From Acanthaster planci (Eukaryota; Echinodermata; Asteroidea; Valvatida; Acanthasteridae): a DNA stretch of 63,950 nucleotides. Below are positions 25,201 through 37,200 of this stretch, piece after piece. Under the pieces are notes generated by a model. It was not told the origin of the DNA, did no database searches, and worked only from the letters and a program-made list of their open reading frames with translations. Positions within the stretch are counted from its first letter, which is position 1. Each line of letters opens with the position of its first letter. The stretch lies in contig NW_019091551.1 of the NCBI RefSeq assembly GCF_001949145.1, positions 46,279 through 110,228 of the forward strand, written 5' to 3'. Both the position numbers and the translations under genes were made by a program.

Positions 25201-28200
25201 TGACTAGCATGGTTGAGCACTCCCTTGTCATGCCTTTTATTCTTTTCTGTAGGGTGCAACTCTCGCGAGTCAGTAATTAGCATATTGAATGGTTTGTGCC
25301 TTGTGTGTGAATATGAAAAATTGCTGTGCATGTTATTTTTCCATCATGTCATTTGTATTAGATTTTGACTTGGATTCTGTTCTGTTCCTTTTGCTTTGTT
25401 GTGCTTGTGGCTGACTTTTTCCTGAAGACAGTCAGTGGTCCATTTACATAGACAAATAATAGCTCATTTCTACTGATATAATTGTAAAATTTACTAAGAT
25501 ATTTTTCGAATTAAGTATAAAATATCTGTAACTAGATGTACATTATTCTAAAATATAGAGGAGTAGGTGTCCCCATCTTTCTCCAGCTTTGTCTGTCAGA
25601 ACGTCTTCCTCATTTCTGTCACTTCATCTGAGTTTGTGTTAAAATGTTTCAATGTCTTTTTTCCCGGCAGATGGAAAACTATCTCCTCCAAATCTAGAAA
25701 ACAGACAGTCTAAAACTTATCACCAAACGGTAATTAAAGTTTAATTCTGTTGTAAATTTAACCCTAGCTAGAGTTGTTAGGATGCGGCAGTTTCCAGAAG
25801 CTATTAGAACAGTGGCCTTTAGATATTAAGAAAGTGATTAAAATATGGTGGGGGAGTTTCAGTTTGTTTAGACTATAAACTAATTTTACTACTTGCCCAC
25901 AGTGAATTAAGCTTCACCTTTAATTAAAAGAATGATTTTTCATTCCATACCTTGGCTGACAGTGAAACTGAACTTTCAAAATGAGGTCACTCATTTTACC
26001 TTCTCTCTTTGACCATACATTGAGGCTTTGAGCAAATCCTTCAAGTTAGTATTTTAGAGAACTTTGACAATATCAGGATGGTGTTGAGTGAGCCCTAAGG
26101 AATTGTTTCATATTTCACGATGTGTCAAGTGGTGTCACACGAACAAAACAGGATCAGTCATTGACTTAAATCAAGTTTTCTCTTATCACTTCTTTTGTGT
26201 TAATGTACATGTATATTTTATATTCCCAGAATGTTCCTGATCCTTACCCAAGGGAGCCCCCAAAAGGCAACAATGGTATGTGCATGACAATAAGTGAACC
26301 CCTCTCTCACAAATATAAATGTTTGCCTTCTGTATTGACTTGCTTTCTTCATGGTTTTATTTATTCATTCATATTGGTTTATTAAAAAAACCACTTCCAG
26401 AAGGCTGAAGTGAGTGTCATTTATGATAAAAATCACTAATAACAGCACAACCACAAGACACCAACAATTAAAATGTAATTTTAAAAAATGAATAATGTAT
26501 TAAGAGTGTATTATACACTGCAATGATAAAAACAATGACTGAATCAAAAAAATAAAATTTGGGCTTTGTTCAGTCAATTAATTATGGGAGTGCACTTATC
26601 AGATGACTGATTGCAGTCGTGTTGACCATTCTGTTGAATACCTTTGTGAAGTCAGTGGGGACTACTGTGGCGGTTGACTTTAGCTTGAATTCAGAAGGCA
26701 AGGCATATTTGTGAGATAATGATCAATAGACAGACCTCAACAGTTCCCAAATTGGTTTATATCCAAGTGTGGTGTGACGTTCTGGGTAAATCACTCTGCT
26801 TTTTTGTGGGCCTCATTCGTCACTCATTTGGTAGGCTTCATTTTGGAACTGGTACAACAATGCACGTTTCTGCTCACATGGGATCTAACATTTCCAGAAA
26901 AAAAGTGTTGATGATACAGGCAAAGGGAGTAGCTGGTTCCACCAAATTAAGGCAAGTGAAATGAGCAGAGATTTTGTCAAGTCCTCCAGCTGAATTATTA
27001 TTTTTTTTGTAACATTCTCAAAGGCCTTCTTTACCTGCCATGTAGATACAGTTGGACATTGTCTCTCTGCAGGGAGGTCAGATGGTAATTTGCTATGTCT
27101 AAAGCTTAAAGATCTGTCACTATGGAGGTGAAATGGTTGTTGATGGCATCAGCTACTGCATGATCATCAAATTGATTCAGATCGGGGACCAGGATGGGGA
27201 CAGGCTCTTTATTGTAGCAGCAACGTTTGCACACTGGCTAGTGGCGAAACCTGATTCTCCACTGGGTGGAGAATAAACTCGGGATAAGGGATGGATTGGA
27301 TGACACATAACGTCAAATACATTCAATATTTGTGAACTCATCAGATCAGGGAAATTACAGTCTCAGCGTCAAAGTGTAAAAATAGTTTGCCACAATCTCA
27401 ATATGAATACACGTGATTTGCAAGATAAGTGAAAGAGATATGTATGAACCAAAACTGAAAGAAGATGTATTTAATGCATACACTTCTTCAACAATCTAAT
27501 CAATCTGATGCAGTTTTAGTAACAAAAGTTTGGTTTTGTTTGTGGTCCAGCGGTTTAGATGCTGGGTTGTTGACTTAGAGCATTTTCCAAAGAAGCGGTT
27601 TCGGCTTAGATTCTGGTTTCGCTGGTTCCAGCCATTTTGAAGCAGCATTCGAAACTATATGTTCAAGCTCTGACTGGAACCAGTGAAACCAAAGTCTAAG
27701 CTGAATCCACTCATTTCCAAAATGCACCATAAGACCTGGGCTTGATTCCTGGCCACTGTATTTTTTCCCACAACGAAATTACAGGATTCTCTTTTTAATG
27801 TTTAACAATGATTCCTACAACTCATGGCAATAAGTTGCCTTCCCTTTCCTGATTTGTATAGCTCTGGAGTATGTTTGAAAAGAAAAGTTGTGAATTTGAA
27901 ATGTAGAAGTATTGAAATGAGCAAGTGCATTTTATCCCCCAAACAAGAAAATGTAAAAAATCCCCTTGTATCATTAAAACAGGCATACATGTAGAACCTT
28001 TGGGGTTTTTCATACCGTATCTGACTAATTTACTAATGCATTTGGTTAAGCTAAGAGAAAGATCACCGGAAACCATCATCAAATATTTTGAGCTGAATTG
28101 TCAATCCATGCTAAAGGAAACTGATGCTTTTTTTTATTTCCACCACTCTTAACTCCAATGAAGCTTTGCCCTAAATGTGGAAACTGCTGACAGATGGGCA

Positions 28201-31200
28201 AAAAAGATGCTTTAGCCAGTGAGATATCTTGGGGGTTGGGGCTCACTTTGAAGCCCAAGATGTTTTTTGACTGCTATAACATTTTTCCCAACAGATTTGT
28301 GCAAATGTTTGTTTGTTTTGGGCTGAAGAATAACAATTTTGACAATGGGTGACAGGCAGGTGACAGAGAGACTGTTGGAAGGCTACATGGGGCAACTTGT
28401 AATGTGTGCTCTCTCACTAGGTCTCTCCTTTCAATGGGAGCTATGCATGTACCTGTACAAAAGCTATGTGATAACAACCCAGCAACTCAATACAGCAAAT
28501 CGTGGGCTAGAGTTCGGTGGGATACTAGATTTACTATGTATTACTTATTTACTATGATTTACTGTAAAAACAGTGCCAGAATCACAAAATCATATTATTG
28601 ATTCAAACTGAGGAAAAATATAAATATGCAACTTTCGGTTTTGGGAAAAATGACGATATCTGAGGCAATACTGTCACAGCAGGATGTAATTGCCCAAGAT
28701 TTTCTTACCACATTTGAAAAGACAGGGCAGACTTAAAGCAATAATGCACTTTACACAAAGACACCTAAAGCAATATTTGTTCTCAAATAGAGGCAAGGAT
28801 GATCCTTTAAAGTGATATAAGTGGCTTCATGAAATTTGTTGCATTAGGTGGACTTTCTAACATAAGCTAAAAAACAGACTAAAATGTCTAAAACACAAAA
28901 TGAGCCATTTCCACGGCAACAGGCCTCTATGGATTTTAAAAATCTGTTTTGTTTACTTGCACCCCAATTCCTTTCATCCAACAAAGTACAAAAATGGAGC
29001 TTTTGACAGTGGAGTTTTGTTCTTTGCTGGATCTATAACTATGCCCTTTCTGATTTCACTCATTGCTTTCCCCAGCTAGTGGAATAAACATCAATGTTAA
29101 AGGCGATGGAAATGTTATCACGGTTTCCCGAGGGAAGAATACAGTACAAGTGGACAAACAAAAGCACAGAGAAAGGAAGAAGAAGAAGAAGTACAAGACA
29201 AGAAGTCCCACTCCATCATCATCTTCTTCATCGGATGAAACAGATTCCTCAGTACCAGGACCTTCCATAACTAGTAAGTCTGTTGCCTAGACTTCAGGGT
29301 GCATCTCAAAAGTTGGAACATTCACGTTCTATTGGACTGTTCCCATTGGAAGTGTTCCATTGGAAAATTCTAGTATCACAGAATGGTCTGTGTTGTACAT
29401 GTACATACACTGCTCAAAGGCAGCATTCCCATGGGAATGCCGTGTTACCAGTGGCATATTCTTGTTACCAGTGGAATATTTCTGCTATCTCATTCGGAAT
29501 CCAATGCACAAATTTCTGGCATTCATCGTGGCACTGACACTGTGTACTGGGTGTCTGCCGCAGTAGACTGAACACCGCATTTCTCCTATTATTCTTGTTT
29601 TCACTGAGAACAAGGTAATACCATGCAGACGTAGTACTACTGTAGCTTGCCTAGACCCGAGGGTGCCTTTTGTTTTTGTACCATAACGTAACTTCCATTA
29701 TCAGATTATCAAAACCTCTTGCAACAGTCCACTTTCATTTGCAGTATACTGGAATGTCTTTGTCCCATAATACTCCGGGCAAACTACACTAAAGATAAAC
29801 TTTAATTAGAATGGTCGTAAGTGAGAACTCGCCCTCCTTTGCCACATTATAGGCTCATATCCTTTGACACTATTTCTGACAATATGAATAGGGCAAAGGT
29901 TGTTGGTACATTAGTAAATTGACATGACGCAATTGGGAATAGTTCAATGGGAGCACAGTGTTCTCATCCATTCCAGATGGAAGTTCCAGCGGAAAAGCCC
30001 CACATTCGGAAACGTAAACACAGCATTCCAAAGAGAACAATCCAACCGTTCCCATACATGAGACACTCACTCCCGAAGCTTTCTAAAGCTACATGTACAG
30101 TAGGAAAGGTTCTGCTGCTTTTATCAGGAAGCAGATCCAGGCAGAACCTATGGATTAAGATTATTCCCTGAATCACAAACGAAAGCTGCAAAAGAATTAG
30201 GCATTTACCAGGTGTTTTCTTTTGTTATGTTTGGTCATCGGCACTTGGTCTCTAGGCAATTCACTAAAAACTTCAAAGACACACTTGACCCTGAACTTGA
30301 GAAAGACATAAAAAAACATTTGTTAATCTCTCATATGATTAATGGATTGATTGATCAATGTTTTCTCCTTATTTTCTCATGATTGACTGATCAGTCAATC
30401 AGATTTGTTTTAATTTTTTACAACAAAAAGATAAATTTTACAAGAAGTACATGCTTCATTTTCTTATTTCTTTAAATTTCAATCATACATTCTCAATCCA
30501 AAATGACCATTAATCATGAGCTTTATGTAACAGATGTAATGTCCAAATGCCATCTACTTATACATATTTCTGTTACGCCATCAGGCCATTCCAAGAGCTT
30601 GATCGATTGTAGTGCACCCTCTATCTACCACAGCCGTGGCCTCAGCCATGCCTTCCCTTACCTAGAATCCCATTACTAGGAATTGACAGATCTGCTCCGG
30701 ACCATGTTCAGCCCACCACGCCACCAACCATTACAGGTGATGGGACCATTGTTCCCACTATCCGTGGACATAGAGAACGTGCACCCAAATCACTCAGGGA
30801 GGCTTCATTATCCATTCATCCTTCAGCGCCAATCCAGGATTCCGATCTTGAAATGGAGGATGAGAAGGATACTGCAAGGCCATCAGCCTGCTGCCAGGGC
30901 GTAGTGATGGGGGAAGGGGGGTGCAGCATGCCCCCATACATTAATTCCAGTTGGCAAATAGAGCTTCCGTCTGCAAATGAATCCAACATACATGTATGTA
31001 CATAAACAATATACGTTGGCCGTTAGCATTCCCCTGAAGCATAAAATGTAGCATTCCGTGGATTCCATTTTACACAACATGAGGTTGGCGAACAAGTTAC
31101 AAGTTGGCACATTGACTCTGGCACCCCCCTCCCCCGGAAATGCCTTTGCTACACCCCTGCCCATCGTCATCAGGACTTTCTTCAGACCAGGAGGACTTAC

Positions 31201-34200
31201 TGAATATGAATGGCCTGTCCTCATGTACATGTATAAACTCAGCTTGGCCTAATACAGAGAGATGGTACAGGCTCTTCAGCTGCCCTCCACAGCACAACCC
31301 AAAGAAAACACAGGGCATCCTTCAAGTGCCATACTGCCCCTTCAGGAGTGAAGGCCTCCTGTCTTTCCTCAGTTTTGAGTGAATGGAAAACCTTGTGGAG
31401 GTAAATACATGGAGACCTCACCTTCAACGAGCATGATAAGACAGTGAGATGATATACTCACAAAACTGGATTGGCCTTGTTGGATTACAAACGCACTCCA
31501 TTGTGGGAATAGGAAGAACTGGAAGATGACATTTATTTCATGTTGGCGACAAAAGAAATCCCAAATACATCAATATCATACCTACATAATGAAATTTGCT
31601 ACACACAGTTGATGAGAACTGGCATGTTGTTAAGTTTGATAACTGTACATAATCTGAATTATAACCAACATGTAGGGAAAAAAGAAGCACTGTGTTTTTG
31701 GCTTTCCCTATTACACAAACGATTCAGACTGGACAAAAAATATAAGACAGGAGACATGAGTCAATACAATATAAGTATGATACACTGACAGGACAGCCAA
31801 TAGTAAGACAGATATGCTATCAGTTGAAACCAGACCTTTTAAGAATGGAAGTAGATTGACGTGATCCCATGACCAGATCTTCATTATACAAACTGGGAAA
31901 GTAGGTTTTAAGTTTTCTAGTAAATGCATTTAGGGTTAAGAGTCTTGTTAGATGCATATTAATTAAGGTTGTTTTTTTAGTTTTATTTTTAGTGTTCCGT
32001 GCTCCATATATAATGGAGTTGTGTGAGTTAGACAACTTGTTTTTGATATAATTTAGACAAGTCTCCTCTGCAAAAGAAATAGCTTGTTGCATTGAGGGGT
32101 TAAGCTGTCCAAGTAAGAATGGCATAATTTAGATAGGAAAGAATAAGGGTATTATATAACATTAAAAGTATAGTTTTGGTAGCAAATTTTAAAATCTATT
32201 CATAACGGCATTATTTTTTGAGATTTTAGTACTCAAGACGTTGATCTGTTTACTCCAAGAGAGATTTTCATCACTGTGAACACCCAGGAATTTAGTACTT
32301 TTGATCTGGTTCAGAACAGCACCACGCAGTCAGAGGGAGGTATTTTGTGTATATTTATGTTGTCTAGAGTTAAAAATCAGGTAGTTTGTCTTGAGTAAAT
32401 TAACTGAGAGTTTATCAAAACAATTGATTCACCTTTACAAGTTCTTTATTTAGATTGCTGTTGGCTGTATTTACATTATGATGGTTATATAATGGCCTTG
32501 TCATCAGCAAAAAGACAGTAGGAAATTTTTTCAGAAGAATTTCAAATATTCACATATATGATAAATAATGAGGGAGTAGTAACGGAGTTAATTGAAACAA
32601 AGTGCTTCCTATTTGACAAGTAACTCTTGAACCAGTCTAAGGGGATTCCCCGCATGCCAACATGCTCCAATTTGTGGATAAGATTGTCATGATTTACAGT
32701 ATCACAGCAGGGGAGTCAGGTTGGGACAGTATTTCTTTCCTTTACACCTCTGGGGATATGGGTTCAAATGCGGCTCGGTCCACACATGGATTTGGTTTTC
32801 AGTCCATACCTTAGTCCATGGGTTTTCCCAAAACATTTATCTGGGGTTTTCCTCCCACCTCTGAAAAATAAACATTTCATCATTGCCGTCCTCACTCATC
32901 ATCATCCTGTAATTGCCACTAAATGTGCTGTTGGATGATCAGATATAAATGAATAAATAAATACAAGTATTTAGTGCCTTAGACAAGTTCAGGATTACGC
33001 CAACAGAGAAATGTCTGTTTTCAAGAGCATTTATTATTTTGTTTTAAGACACTAATAGTTGCGAACTCTGTAGAACGATTTGCTCAAAACCCGAACTGAG
33101 AGTCTGATAACAGACCATATGCATCTAGCAATTCTCCACTATTTTTCCAAATACCTTGGGAAAAAAAACCCGATAATCTGGTTATAGGTCGGTAATTACT
33201 TATGTCATGTTCATCCCCTTTTTGAAGAGAAATACCATTTTTCCAAGTTTTAATTCTTCAGGAAAATGCGCAGTGACAAACAATTTATTAGTAAGAATAG
33301 CTAGAGGGTGTAACCAGCTTCTGGATTTTGTTTAAAATTTGTTTTACCGAGTAGCAAATTAATAAGCTTTCATGTTTCTTTGACATTTTATTTCTATTTT
33401 TGCCATTTTTATTCCACCTGTCAACTTGTTTTAAACTTAATGTATTTATTATGAACTGTTGGATTCTGAAGACATTTTGTATACAGATAGTTTTCTCTGA
33501 TTGAATAATAAATTCCTTTCATTATCCGAGGTGATTTTCACTTATTAATACAACCTTGGAGCACACACTGGAAAATATTTATCGTAAAGGTACAGCACAT
33601 AATTAAAGAAATTCTCATAGGTCTCATCAACATCTGGCGCAAGTAATTCCTGCCAATAAATGTCATTAAGATATTGGTTTAGGTGCTGAATATTTTTTTA
33701 GCTGAAATTACGCTTAACAATTATGGGAGTTTTCAAATTTTTAGTTGTATATTTGTCCCTATTGTAATGAAGACAGGTAAATTATCACTTGTATCAGTCA
33801 TAAGGATACCTGCAATTTGATTGGAGAAATCATTTTTAAAAACATATATCTATCGAAGTAGAACTTTCACCTGTGACTGGCAGGTTTATAGATGGCTGGA
33901 TGGAAAGAATGCACAAACAGCTTGTTTGTATAGCATTGTACAGCGTTATCTGTGCCAGAGATAATGCTTATATCAAAATCGCCCATAAAATAATACTGTT
34001 TGTTCTCATTATCCACGCTACCGAAAATTTCATTAAATAATTCCACAAAACTAGCAGAGGAGGCATCGGGGACCTGTAAATTATTCTCACATTGAGTTTT
34101 CTGTCGCAATAATGTATGATTCAATTTCTAGCGTGCATACATGTATGTTAATGTCATTTCTAATCTTATAGTTGTAGTCTTCTTGGATATAGGGCACAAC

Positions 34201-37200
34201 ACAACCACCTCTTTTAGTGGGTATGTAAAAGCCTTAAATGACATAACCTGGAATACTCACAAGAGGATCGTCAAGATTTAACCAGGTCTTGGAAGTACCA
34301 GTGATAGGAAAATTATTGTCTAAAATAGAAATCAATTGTCTAATATTGCAAATATTTTTGATAGACTCTGTGCGTTGATATGCAAAAGTTTAATATTTGT
34401 ATTACAAGCATATGTGTTCAAACACTGGTCATGATCGTAATATTTACATGTAATGGTGGGTGAATTTAAATGTATGTTCGGGTCAATATCTGAATGGATA
34501 TTAAAGGTAATCTTTCTATTATCACTTTCATTAACTGCCATCCAGTTTGACAAAATATTTAGTGAAATACATGTAGTTGGCCAAAAAAGTGTTACAGATT
34601 GGTCTGGTTTCACTCTAGCACATACACAAAAATAAGACATAAATATTACTAATCATGTATTATATGGATTGAATGTGTTCAGCTGATGTTTAGCTAAATT
34701 GCAAAGATTTATTAGGGACAAATTTGCATCCTCAAGATGGAAGACCATAAGCATCACTCTGCAGCTTGTAAGTGATGACTGCAGGAACTGACCAGAATTA
34801 ACGAATGTAAACTACACCTGAACGTCACCAGGGTGATTTTCCTCAGCTGTTTGTGGGCATTCCTGATGTTACTGGTTACATCGTCAGAAATGAAAATATG
34901 TGATCCTTTGTATGGATTGTTGCAGAGAGCCGTTGAAGTCTGTTTTTGGATGTGTTGACAGTCAGTAAAGTGTAGCAGGTTACAGTGAATGGGACGTGGT
35001 CTTGCTTTCCTGGGGTCATTTCCTTGTTGAGATGCCAATAGGTCCACCCGGGGCCTGGGTACGATGGACCCACTCAAATTCTATGTCATGGCGGTGTTCC
35101 TGCTTCATGTGAGTTGAGAAGAATCAGCTAGAAAGGCTTCACATGACTGGTTGCCCTCCGATCTGATCCTTCGGAGATACCATGTATGATGACTTTGTTT
35201 CTGAAGCTTCTGCTTTGCAGATCATTGATTTAATTTTTGAGCTGACATATGTGTCCGTAATTACCATTGGGAGACGTGCTGTTTTCTTCTGAAACTGATT
35301 TTCAGTGAATGAAATTGACGATTTCAGATCCTCTGTCTCTTCATGTTCAGTTACCTTGTCAGTGGTATCTAGCAGTTTGATATCCAGTCTGGCTAATCTG
35401 GAGCCCATGCTAACCAGTGATTCCAGGATCTCTCTTGCATGTATTTATAGGCATGGTGGCCATGTTGTCTTTTGCCACCTGATGGTGACACAGAAGGCTC
35501 TGTTTTTTATGGCCGATTCCTCTGATTTTTGGTAGAATTTTGTTGACTCAGTTGACTCGGCCATGATCAGTGATATTTAGGAATTATGACGAGTATTCAA
35601 AAGGCTAGAATTTGAATTTGTGCGTTGGATTAATTTTGTTGAATTTTCGGGAGCACAGCAAGCTGTTTCAGTTACGTTGCCATCACAGGAATACATGTAT
35701 TTTGTCTGTGCATGCGAGGAACAATCGATCACTGGTCTTTGCTGACCTACTCACAGTAGCCTTCAAATGCCTTGAAGGACCACACACCATATTTGACCAT
35801 TTTCACTAGAATCTCCCTGCTGGTGACCTCTTGGCAAATAAACACCTTGGAAACTGTCCCATGAGAGAGAGTGAAAGCAAGACTCTAGGGTCTCCTACTG
35901 CTCTGTTGGACCTGTTTACAGTTCCATTCCAAGAATCCATGAAGGTGAAAAGAAGTGACACCATGAAATCCTCAGCTTACACAAACGTACTGTCAGACCA
36001 TACAATGTCAAAGCAGACTCCAGAACTGGCCCCTCCTTCTGCCCTTAGAGTCATAAGCCATTTTCAGCACTCCCTCGCCAATTGCAGGAAGTACGCCAGG
36101 TGCTACAGTGGTGGCACCATGAGGACACGCACCCTGTCACCCATGCCCCAACCCAGTAACAAAGTTCAAAGGAATGAGCCGCCAATCGCCTGGTACTCAG
36201 GGAGATGGTTACAGTGACTTTTTCACCTTGGCGCCAGTCCCCTTTTCTAAAGCCATCAAGAAGCATCTAAGATCTCACATAAGGTTCTAGAAAGAGATTC
36301 CTTTGGACAAATGGGTGTTTGCAGAAGTCAGCCAAATCCCCCTCCATCCAAAGCTCAATTTGGCACAACCCCGACCCCTGTCAACAAGAGAAGCGCCAAG
36401 CTTTGGAGGGTGAAATTGACTCCCTTCAACTAAACAAGCTATCCAGATTTTCCATCTAGAAAAGGGATATCTTGGTTTCCCGTCAACCTTCTTTTAAACC
36501 CCAAAGAAGAGCCAATAGGAGTGGAGGCCTATCATAAACTTACAGTTGCTGGACAAGGTCATTCATTTATTGTGAATGGCAACACTTCATACTGTCATGG
36601 ACTTGATGCCAATACCAGCATGGGCATCATCCTTAGACCTGAAAGAAGCCTACCCATATATCTCCATCTGTCCAGATTACCATTAAAACCTGCAATTCAT
36701 GTACAGAAATTAACTCTTCAAGTTTTTTGCCTTCCCCTTTGGGCTATCCACATCATCAAAGGGTCTTCACTGGAGTGGCCTTTGATGGCACACACCTCCG
36801 AAAGGAAGATACCATAATCTTTCAATACCTGGATGATGACTGGTTTAATAGTAGGTGGTCCATAACAGAAACCACAGAAGCCATACGCCCCCACTTACAT
36901 CCTATGACATAACTGGGGTTTATTATAAATCACAAGAAATCAAACTCTGCCCTGTTATAAAACCTGACCTTCCTGAGGGCGGTCCACGACCTCACATGGG
37001 GCATAGCAACCCCGACAGAAGAATCTTTAGCAGTGCATAGAAATGTTCTTGTCAAGTCCAGCACTGTCAGCAAGAGGATGGCTCCACTTACTGGAGCTAA
37101 TGGCAAGCCTGATGGACCTTGTTCCATGGTGCCGGCTATGAATGAGACCAGGGGAAACCCACCTGTCAGTATATTACCGTCCCAAAGGAGACTTCATCGA

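Larger units (their letters stand above)
26276..29075. other. Intron 10 of the RIPK1-like gene
   Basis: 2.8 kb. A tRNA-like SINE head interrupted by a foldback element lies at 27541-27760, and a perfect 9-bp hairpin (ATTCTCCAC/GTGGAGAAT) near 27250. The rest shows no recognisable gene or element. Confidence 0.5.

Noticed and set aside
27541-27580. A working tRNA gene
   Set aside because: The D-arm-like part is separated from the T-arm-like part by a 146-bp foldback, far beyond a normal tRNA intron, so it is read as a SINE relic.
29056-29268. Minus-strand frame opposite exon 11
   Set aside because: It is the antisense shadow of the Lys- and Ser-rich coding exon, which has good splice sites and correct phase on the + strand.
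30683-30904. A possible extra RIPK1-like exon in intron 11
   Set aside because: Exons 11 and 12 already join in phase, and the sequence lies just inside the left terminus of the DIRS element, so it is better read as its gag region.
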